This document shows, piece by piece, positions 54,978 through 64,000 of a DNA stretch of 64,000 nt. The position numbers were made by a program, and so were the translations under genes. The DNA is taken from contig NC_088307.1 in assembly GCF_032854445.1 (NCBI RefSeq), forward strand, positions 16,814,017 through 16,878,016. Reading direction: 5' to 3'. Each line of letters starts with the position of its first letter. Within the stretch, counting starts at the first letter, position 1. Under the pieces are notes generated by a model. It was given only the letters and a program-made list of their open reading frames with translations. It was not told the origin of the DNA and made no database searches. Origin of the DNA: Liolophura sinensis. Lineage: Eukaryota > Mollusca > Polyplacophora > Chitonida > Chitonidae.

Positions 54978-55738
54978 CTGACTATTATTATACTGACTCA
55001 CCTATTTGATTTTAGAATTTTTGTCTGGTCAACTGACGGTCTTTTAAAAAGCTAATTTATGGCACAGATGACTGAGTGAGTGTTTGGCCTAGCTGTTTTA
55101 TCTCTATCCATCTAGTTTCGGACTCTTGGCGGTTTACCTGGATCTTTTATTGTCTTAAGGCAAGGCTACCTGACACTACAGCTGCATGTATCTGAGTGAC
55201 TGGTTGACATCATTGTTTTCTAGCAGACAAAACAGAAAGAAACTGGTTGAGAGCCTTATGGATTTACAGTTTTAATCGTCAGCAAACTACACACACGAAT
55301 AACTGACTTACTCTGTAATATTGACGGAACAACTAACGGACAGTTATTAACCAACTGACTGACCAACTGGCAGAACAACTAACCAGCTGACGAACTTGCT
55401 GACTAAGCAACTGACTGACCGGATTACCGTGTGACTGACCTTCCAACATTTGTGGGATATACATGTACAGAGAAAAATCTTAATGCATTTGAAACTTTTT
55501 AATAATATGAATTCAACTGCTGTATATGTCCAAATTATAGTGCTAAAAATATATTGGAGTTATGACAAATGACAAATGTCTTGTCCTATCGTGAAAAAAT
55601 TGTTCTCAGTTGATCTTCAATGATGCCCCACGTGCACTGCAACGTAGACCTGATAAATACCGGTTGGCTATACCCCCAGGTTAGAAAGCTAACATGGCAA
55701 TAATAAACAGATCTCTGGTTTAATAGCACCGTAAACTT
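54978..55738. other. CENP-A 3' flank
   Basis: Probable 3' UTR and flank. It includes a loose repeat of ACTGACTGACCAACTGGCAG / AACTAACCAGCTGACGAAC-type words at about 55,320-55,440. AATAAA occurs at 55,702-55,707. Confidence 0.35.
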
Positions 55739-55741
55739 TAT

Positions 55742-55977
55742 AGGCCGAAGAGGTTAGTGTGCCAGCGCGGGTTAAAGTCCAGCTCACGTTGGCTTCATCT
55801 ATGGCGGTACATGGGAAGGTCTTCAGCAACCTGCGTATGGTCGTGGGTTTCCTCATCCGGCTCTGCCCGGTTTTCTCTCTGCCCGGTTTTCTCTCTCCCT
55901 CCCTCCCTCCCCCCATAAAGCTGGAAGCCGTCTTATCAGAAATATTTGGTACGGCGTGAAACACCAATCAAATAACT
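55742..55977 (+). mobile_element. tRNA-headed SINE, internally rearranged
   Basis: GAAGAGGTTAGTGTGCCAGC head, then AAAGTCCAGCTCACGTTGGC, the body with a short duplication (CTCTGCCCGGTTTTCTCT twice) and GGTACGGCGTGAAACACCAA. Confidence 0.75.
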
Positions 55978-56224
55978 TGATGGACGGCAAGTGGGCACCA
56001 GTGACCTTCATGCAAGACCACACGAATGCCACCAGGACTCCAGAGAACAATGGAAGCAGAAGAATGAGAAATGGAACGGACTGCACTTGCCTCTCGGGTG
56101 ATCTATCGACTGAAAGCAAAGCACTGGCTAAAATTCATGTAAGACGAAATCACACTATTGAGCCAGACGCGTACGCCGCAATCAGTATTAAGTTTACTGG
56201 ACGACAGCATTCTGGTTCATAATT

Positions 56225-56690
56225 GATTGCTTGCTTCATTGGTGTTGAACGCCGAGAATATTTCAGTTATTAATTAAAATGTGACAGCGGTCAAGTCCAT
56301 GGGTGGAGGAATTCTGATTTATTCCCGGAGGAAAATGTGAAGAGACCCTGGGAAAGCAGCCCACTTCGTGACATCCTCCGTCTTCACGATGTACACAACC
56401 ACAGCTGATCAAAGCCAACGTTAACAAAACTTAGTAAATCAGTTCCCCGTATCTGTTCCCATAAATCACGTCGCCTTATAGCGCTATGACACACACGCAA
56501 ATGACGCAATAATTTACGAGAAATTTGATTTACCTTTTTGTTAAAGTTTTTGTGAGTTTTGTGAAACCGGCCCTAAAGAATCACGTGACCTAAAGCCAAA
56601 AGAAGTTTGTCATGTATTTGTGATGACACCCACCCATTTCGGTGTTAAGTGTGACAACAGAACAAGATAATAAGGGATGTATACTTAATA
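56225..56690. other. Non-coding stretch with repeat remnants
   Basis: A diverged minus-strand SINE tail at about 56,232-56,275 (TTCATTGGTGTTGAACGCCG). GTGAGTTTTGTGAAACCGGC at about 56,550 matches the end type of the candidate MITE at 49,759. No gene recognised. Confidence 0.35.
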
Positions 56691-56704
56691 TATTTTATTT
56701 ATCA

Positions 56705-56706
56705 CA

Positions 56707-56756
<50 letters not shown>
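56705..56756. repeat. (TA)n microsatellite
   Basis: About 23-25 uninterrupted TA units. Confidence 0.95.
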
Positions 56757-56760
<4 letters not shown>

Positions 56761-59700
56761 GTGTGTTCATAGTTTTAGATATATAGCTACACAATATTGT
56801 AACAGAAAATAATCTGTACATTTCTTTGAGATACAAATTCATCGTACCGCTATGTAGCTCATTATTTACATAGACTGCTATAAATTACTGTAATATACAA
56901 AACCACGAGTTAATACTTTAAAACAGGCGAAACTTCCAGACTACGCAACCACGGCAAGAGCGGAGCCAAACGGGAGGTAATCTCAAACTAACACCGCGGA
57001 ATTAACAAGCAAATGAGCAACATAACCAACAAATATGGACAACAGTATAAGAGAAAAGCATCCTATCCAATGTAAAGAAGCTGAAAATTTTATATTTTTA
57101 ACATCTTTGAACTAGAAATAATCTCTTTGGCATCCTTATCATAAACAATACCACTTCACGATTATTTATCCTTAAATCCTTAACATGGAAGATCTAACGC
57201 ACTATCTCAATGAATTCGTTGTTCATTCAATGTTGACCTGTTTTCTTTCATTGTTGGATTTTTTGCTACGAAAATAAACCATTTTTCTTTTCCTTAAACT
57301 TTCAAGTATAATGTCAGTTCTTCAGAGACTGACACTTAGTTTGTATATTTTACGAATTGGATACCAGTACGTTCTGGGTCTTTAAATTCTTAAGCTGACA
57401 TTTGTAAATTCCTAACGCAGATTAAACTTTGCCTATTGTCCAGTGCAGTCAGAATGCAACCTATGTGCCTTGCTTCCGAACTGATTAAACGGTGACCCCA
57501 TGTGTGCCAAATTTAATCCGATAAATGCACAGTCAGGTACTCTGAAGCACTGTGAGCTTCACACCCAAACAGACCTCAAACCTGATAACACCAGCCTCAA
57601 TATTTAATACATATGGCTTGGTCATAATGATTTAACACTGCTTAAGCCTGCATAGTTTCTGTTAAAGGAATAGCGTAATCTCCGAATAAACTTTACAGCC
57701 TGATAAGTAAACAAGCTTTAGACTGGAAAGCACACAAGCTTTAGCTTGACACATGTCAGAAATGTCATCACAACCTGGAAATTAATATTAAATTTGGTTT
57801 CAGCAGAAGAAACTCTGGTATAAAACACTGGTAAAATTTCAACAGCTTTATCAGGAATGCTTGGAGAAATATGTTTGTGTATGAACCACTAATGCAATGC
57901 TAGCTTGTGTGATTGAACAATCTGTTACAAGCTGGTTTCAAGCTAAGAAACAGACAATGTAGGGCAAAGCCAACTCCACAAAGTGATTGGGGTCTTTCTC
58001 TTTGGTGCAATTATCACACAATACCTTGATATATTAACCTCCCCTCCCCCCGCCCCACCACAAACACACCATCACCACCACCAAAAGCACCATTATTTGC
58101 CTCACATCACAAATACTAAAAGCCCAAACAATTTTCATACCTAGATAAATCCAAGACCATCATTAGAAAGAAATTTATTCTTCAATTATTTTCATTATCA
58201 TTTTCAACTTCACTGATTTAAACTTACAACTTAGGGAATGATTCTTTAGGCAAAATGTAAGACAAACAAAACAATTTGGGGGTATCACTAAGCAATTTGG
58301 CGTCATGCCTACGTAATTTGAGACCATCACTGAGCAATTTGGCCCTACACATCACTCTCTATCTTCAGCTGTTTAACAACTGATTTAGGAGGCCCATGTC
58401 CTCAAATCAAACCCCTAGGGATGTGGCTACAGCTTAGAATAAAAAGGATTGTCAGGTACCAGGTAAAGGGCAGTGGTTTCTCCCAATCATAACCCTGATC
58501 GTCATTCACATAAGTGAAATGCTCTTCAATTTACCATCAAACCCCAATTAAACAAATAAATTAGTAGTTTTGCTATCAGAACATATAGTGACTAAAAGGT
58601 AATGTGAAACACAGAATGTTCTAAAGAGAAGTGTACAAGAATCTTGTAGTCCTTTTCAGAGTTGAATGCTTCAGAATGCAGTTAACTCCACAAGCTGTGG
58701 CAGTGCTTGCCAAATCCAGTCAGCCTTTGCCAGTGTCCCACTGTAAACTATACAACAGACAACGAAAGGAAGGCGGCCTTCTGTTAATGTTTCATCTTGC
58801 AATCTTCAAAAGGTGTCACAAAGATTTTTGAGCTTGTCCTTCAAATTATCCACACCTCACCAAACCATTGTAACAACGAATTTAGTATTAACAGAAGTAT
58901 TATTGTTTTAGGATAACATTGCTATCTCTATATATGCCAGCTCCCATTAAATCCAGATTCTCTCCACTGACTCGATAAAGTAAACAAATCACTATGCTTT
59001 TTTCCTACATGTATCATACCTGAGCAACCCTCCAAAAACTGTAATAAACAAAGTGTTTATTCAAGACTGACAAAATTCTACTTTTTGTGAAGCTCTGAAA
59101 TTAGCCAATAAAACCAATTTAGTTTTGTCTCCAAAATATAGATGTGCATAAATTGCACTGCAAGTTGCTCTTTCATATGCGAAAAGGCTGAGGAATTAAA
59201 ATAGTCAAATTCTTACTGGGCTGTTGAAGGAATTTCCTGTTCTTATCTTTCACTCAAACTTAATTTCTTTAAAATCCCACACTTCCAAAAAATAAGCCAG
59301 ACTAACTGTCTTGATGTCTTCTGATATGGGTGTGTAACCGCCAACAAAGGATTTTTTAAGGCTATAAATGATGTCAAGTGTAAATTACAAATAGGCCTGT
59401 GACCCAAAAACTGTCTTTATTTCAGACATAATTACACTAAATGGCCTAAAATTTCGCCTGCAAATGTGTATTTTCAGAGGCAATTAAATGTCACAAAATA
59501 TTACTTATGATGCTGAAACTTTAATTTTCCAGTTGAATATCATCCTATGTTCTAAGCAAACTTAAAAACACCTTTCTAAAATCAATAGAACTCAGGCAAA
59601 ATGGGCAGGTTAGTCATGGACGAAATTAATGGTCATTTCGTACGTCAGCACAACAGATATTGAACACTGGACATGTAAGAAGTCCAAGAAATGCTCGGTA

Positions 59701-60204
59701 ACAATTTCACTTTGGGAGGAACAAAGAAAGTCACATTTATATGAAAGTCAAGAGAATGGACTTTTTTGCTAAAGAGTTCTAAAACAATGGCAGCAAAATG
59801 TGCACAGCTGCCAGTTTAATGCTGTTCATGGTATTCGTTTAACACATGAAAATTCATCAACAATCCTGTCAAAAGTTGCGGAACATATCAACAGGCCATT
59901 TACATGTATCTGCACAAACAAACAATTTGTACATCAACAGCATAGGGCTTTGGTTAATTCATTTGTTATTGGGCTCTGAATGACGAGAACAGCAGACGTA
60001 AACATCCTGTATAATCCCTGAATACCACTTGTCGGCCCTCCCTTCAAATCTAATCCCGTGGCCATGGTGGTACATTGTAGCCATACACATTAATGATCCC
60101 CTTAATCATTAATCCTGCTTGTCTTTCAAGATGCAGTAACCTTACATGCACAAAAATACTGCACTTCGGAATGTTACTTCAGCCAGAGTTAATGTGTTTC
60201 ATGC
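56757..60204. other. Long AT-rich stretch, possible 3' UTR of the minus-strand gene to the right
   Basis: Strikingly poor in the repeats common elsewhere in the window and without long open frames. It lies downstream of the stop codon at 61,575 on the minus strand, so part of it may be a long 3' UTR. This is inference from position and composition only. A small repeated word (CACTAAGCAATTTGG / CACTGAGCAATTTGG) lies at about 58,285-58,345. Confidence 0.3.
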
Positions 60205-60220
60205 TGTTTAATGGTAGTTA

Positions 60221-60347
60221 TTTATTTATTTATTTGATTAGTGTTTTACGCCATCCTCCAGAATATTTCACTTATATGACGGCGGCCAGCATTAGGGTGG
60301 GAGAACAATGGGCGGAGCCCAGGAGAAACCCACGTCCATCCGCAGGT
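60221..60347 (-). mobile_element. 5'-truncated SINE with 16-bp target duplication
   Basis: Only the tail, tail motif and part of the body are present (about 127 bp). TGTTTAATGGTAGTTA occurs at 60,205-60,220 and again at 60,348-60,363, an exact target duplication. Confidence 0.9.
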
Positions 60348-61011
60348 TGTTTAATGGTAGTTAGTTTGGTATGTAAATATGCACTTCAAGAAGCACCTTA
60401 AAATAATACTTGCCAACACTTATACAGTTGTTATAATAAGAAATTATTCAAACTTCACAAAAAATACTTAAATGGTCCTATAAGATGGATGAATCAATCA
60501 GAATCAAGCAAAATGTGATGTGAACAATGTTTCAGGTCAAATAAGGGCAGGTTTTGTGTTTGATCTTCACCTTGGGCGCATCAGCATATCACTGAATAGA
60601 GGATTTGGGAAAAGCAATATTTCACTTCAGCCAAGTCAAATGCTTGAGAGGTGAGCGTCAACAACAATGGTGGGGGTCCACAAGAGGGGTACAATTCACA
60701 AGAAGGGTGGATGTCACAAGAATCGTAGACAATGAATTACGTGAAAACCTAAAATTGGATGCAATACAAAATGCATTGTTTTTTTTTACTTGAAGAACAT
60801 CAGAAGATTTGATGAGAAACGTAAAATGATTTTCTTACCATGAATCACACCCTTGCACCAAACCCTTTTTCAAGAGCAAGACTTTATCAGTAAGAAAACT
60901 CATGAATGTCAAAGCATGAATATGGCATCTTTGTTCATTTATTTAAATCATGGGGGTTTAATACCAGGCTTACTCATGCAATGGCAGTTAGAATTATGCG
61001 TGAAGCAAGCA

Positions 61012-61137
61012 GTACAAGAACAAGGATAATCCACAGGACAAGGATAATCCACAGAACAAGGACAACCCACAGGACAAGGATAATCCACAGGACAAGGACA
61101 ACCGACCGGACAAGGATAATCCACGGGACAAGGACAA
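61012..61137. repeat. 18-bp tandem repeat, about seven copies
   Basis: Units such as ACAAGGATAATCCACAGG with variants ACAAGGACAACCCACAGG. Open frames on both strands here are a by-product of the 18-bp period. It may lie in the 3' UTR of the minus-strand gene. Confidence 0.88.
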
Positions 61138-61574
61138 TGTCCTGTACTAAAATAGTACTTTGACAGGGACCAACTGTTTGGTACAGAACAAAACTGCTAT
61201 GTACATGTAATAATATCATAGGTTTTTTAATAATGTCAATAAATGGAAATTTGCCAAAATTAGTTTAAAAAATACGTCCAGATTTGTGGAGGAAACCAGG
61301 GAGAACTAAGTAAGTGACAAGTCTCCTGTGCCTTGAAACTGCTGCAGGTGAAACAGCAAATGCTTGATTTGAGCGTAATCATTTTGTCAAAATATCTCAA
61401 TATGCAACAGGTGAGAACAGTTGAAGGACTTACAGTACTAAAGGATGTCACTCTACCCACCAAATGCATTCCCTCACCCATCCCCCACCTCTACAGATAT
61501 CTCTTCCTGAAACACTCTCAAAATCACTGCCTACTGATGGGCACAAGTACCACTATTACCACAGGCAGGCTGGA

Positions 61575-63766
61575 TCATTGGTCAAATTTCTCCCATGATG
61601 CTCTGGGTGGTGGACTGGCAGCTTGCTTGGCGGGACTCAAGTCCACGAGCGAAGCAAAGGGATCGCGAGTCTCAGAACTCTCTGAAGTCTGGGGCTGCAG
61701 AATACCTGTCAACCGTGGGGAGACATTCGGCTGTCCAGACGGGAAATACACGGGAGATCGGTTACCAGCGGGGGTGTTATACAGACTGCTGTTATTCAGG
61801 CCAACTCCAGTCCCACCAGCTGTCACTATACCACCTGCTGGCACACCACCACCTCCAGTTACACCACTGACTATACTACTTCTACCTAAAACACTTCCAG
61901 GCCCTATATTACTCATTGCACGTTGGTTTGACACTTGTGAATTGTTGAAAGTCTTTGGAGGTGGTGTAGAGGGTGTGTGTTTAGGAGTGCCTGCAATATC
62001 TGCCAAGTTCCATGAACCCATTAAGTCTTCATTGTTGTTTATGACACCCCGTGAGGAGCCATTTTCGACTGAATTTGACAAAGGCTGAACAGAACTTGAC
62101 CCCAGTGGATCAAAGAAGTTGAGGTCTGAAGAGGCATGAGTCCCATCATCCTGTAGATTGCGCATGTTCGCCGCAGCGACTTGACGAAGAGAGCTCCCAG
62201 AATTAGTACGGAACGCAGGAGATCTCGACAGTGAGGCCTGCCGCGTGGGAGGGGAGACAATCGGAGACTGCTCAAGGGTACGTGCATCCTCCCAGCTGTC
62301 TGGTGAACTTTCGTGATTAGGGTCGCAGAGCGGGTCAAAGTTTGTGGAGGCTGGGGCAGGTTTTTCTGGCGACAAATGAATCAATGGCTTCTCCGCCACA
62401 GGGGGTGGTGTTTTCTCTACAACTGGTAATGTTGGCATGGGTTTTGTCCCTTTCCCTGCAGACATTTGTCGTCGTTTTGTTCTTGGTGCCGGGATAGGTG
62501 GACTGGGACTTACCCATGGTGAATCCTGACCAGAAGGCGGAGTCATGTATGTTTGATTGACAACAGTCCTGGGCTGATGAGAACCCTCCTCTTCCTCTAT
62601 CAGTGAGACTCCTGCGATATCAAGCTCGCTGCTTCGGTCAGGGTCAGTATTGCTGGAGCGGTCAGCAGACGACAGGCTGTCCATGCTTGTCCCGTGCTGG
62701 GGGTGGAAAATGAACAATGCTTCAAATCATAACTTTAATAGTTAACAGAATGGAAAATGTGTCATGCACAAAACTTCAAAGAAAATGAAAATAAATCACT
62801 ACGCAAATGTACAAAATACAAGAAACTGTGTGCTTAGAAGATAATGGAGGCCCAAGCCCAAGGACCTCTAAAAGCAAGTTGAGATCAATAAAAGACAACA
62901 GGGTTCTTCCTCAAAACTTGATGTACATGTGGTGCATGTGCATAAGCCTGTTACAAAGAATAACTTAAAGAGCTACTTTCGTGTTAAGACAAGTATGTTT
63001 TAAAGACAAGATCAAATGATAAGGGTTGAGGTAGTTCGAACTGTTTTCTTAAATTGTAGAAAAAAACACATTGTATTAAAGCCGTTGGTGTTAGTTCACG
63101 GGGATAATATGGAAACAAAAGTTTTCTGCCGTTTCCAATTTTGCCTGGTGTGACATCATGCAAGAAAACTTGACGTCACCTATTACCGGCTTATAGCACA
63201 AATGACGTACGTTCAAACGCACATGACGTCATTCCAGCGTAACTGCATTATGCGACGTAATATCAGCCTGATTCATGATCACATCAGGAAAATTTTACAG
63301 AAATGCCGACTTATAGGGGTTAAATATAACTTATAGGGGGTAAATATAACTTATAGGGGTTAAATAGTGTTATTCAGCGAAAATCTTTTTGAACCATGGT
63401 GCTTGCTATATTCCATAGGGTATTCTTCATACCATTTTAATACTTCAACCTAGCATCTCTTAGGACTGAAGTAACACTTTAGATAACCCCAATGACCTTG
63501 ATAGACAGATAGAAACACCATACATAATAGACCCAAATTCATACGCTTTGGTTTCAAGGGAGCCATGGATCAGACATCAATGTGACTGCAGGCCTCGACT
63601 TACCCCCGGTATAACTAACTCCATACTGGCTGACTTCCGCATGGCATTCTGTATGTCTGGGTCCTCTAACAGGTTAATGCTAATCCGACTGTACTCCAGC
63701 CTGGGATCACTGTCATCAACGCTCTTCTCTGACAGCAGCCTGTAGTTACGGGTTGTCTGCCCTGAC
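61575..63766 (-). CDS. Last two exons of an unrecognised gene with adaptor-like C-terminus (partial)
   Basis: Two exons join in phase: 63766-63604 (54 complete codons, RLLSEKSVDDSDPRLEYSRI and NLLEDPDIQNAMRKSAS) and 62696-61575 (373 codons plus stop). The upstream part lies beyond the window edge. The last exon is almost entirely low-complexity and probably disordered. It contains an acidic stretch (EEEEG), a PIPAPRTKRR element like an SH3 ligand, several FDPL/DPF-type motifs (NFDPL, FFDPLG, RDPFASLVDL) and a C-terminal WEKFDQ. DPF and terminal WxxF motifs are used by endocytic proteins to bind the AP-2 appendage, so a clathrin-adaptor-linked role is inferred. I cannot name the family. A perfect donor (TGG|GTAAGT at 62,514) lies inside the last exon and would allow a shorter form. 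Confidence 0.75.
62697..63603 (-). other. Intron of the right-edge gene
   Basis: Bounded by GTAAGT on the minus strand at 63,603 and a CCACCCCCAG acceptor ending at 62,697. It contains three copies of CTTATAGGGGTTAAATA-type sequence at about 63,310-63,368 and no other recognised feature. Confidence 0.7.
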
Positions 63767-64000
63767 CTGTAATACAGGTATCTTAGGATCTGACATTTAT
63801 CATTTTACATATATACATAGACATCACTTTTGTTGTACATTTTGATATTTCACACTCAGACGCCATGATGTGAAAAATGACATATTTTGTTTTATGACGC
63901 TCCAATCTGAGTTCAGCAGGATGAGGTGATAACTTTAGTCAACCCACTCGATGCCACGATGCCTCAATGCCACGATGCCTCAAAGCTTCGACACTATCTA
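63767..64000 (-). other. Next intron of the right-edge gene, running off the window
   Basis: Starts with the CTGTATTACAG acceptor of the exon at 63,766. At 63,950-63,985 there is a short repeat of GATGCC(A)CGATGCCTCAA. Confidence 0.55.

Noticed and set aside
61012-61219. Arginine/threonine-rich and leucine/valine-rich open frames
   Set aside because: Products of the 18-bp tandem repeat read on each strand.

Overview
The window is nuclear DNA of an animal, most likely a mollusc (bivalve or gastropod). It is AT-rich, its genes carry many short introns, and a tRNA-headed SINE whose 3' part ends in GAGTACGGCGTAAAACACC plus an AAAT-type tail is scattered on both strands; I know this type of repeat from molluscan genomes. 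The species is not identifiable by eye. Exon boundaries below were set by hand from splice-site dinucleotides, codon phase and remembered family sequences.

Layout. Positions 1-12,136 hold no recognised gene, only SINE copies, a GT/AC-rich block and one GC-richer island. Positions 12,137-35,936 (minus strand) carry nearly all of a mitochondrial sarcosine dehydrogenase gene (SARDH): 18 coding exons in consistent phase, with only the 5' presequence exon missing. Its introns are full of minisatellites. The most striking is at 24,425-26,575, where the 3' end of exon 13 together with its 5' splice site has been amplified about 21 times as a 102-bp (34-codon) unit. Positions 36,119-42,335 are intergenic. 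A broken BEL/Pao LTR retrotransposon on the minus strand fills 42,341-49,015, with two LTRs and a 5-bp target duplication. Positions 51,749-54,977 (plus strand) encode a four-exon centromeric histone H3 (CENP-A/CenH3), 127 aa, with the two-residue-longer loop 1 and the tryptophan typical of that family. Positions 61,575-63,766 (minus strand) hold the last two exons of a gene I do not recognise. They encode a disordered, proline/serine-rich C-terminus with SH3-ligand-like, DPF and WxxF motifs, as in endocytic adaptors.

The three host genes have no evident functional link. SARDH is one-carbon/betaine metabolism in the mitochondrial matrix, CENP-A marks centromeric chromatin, and the third looks like a trafficking protein. 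SARDH and CENP-A point away from each other about 16 kb apart, with the LTR element between them. The observations most worth following up are the amplified splice-donor array in SARDH and the CENP-A gene.
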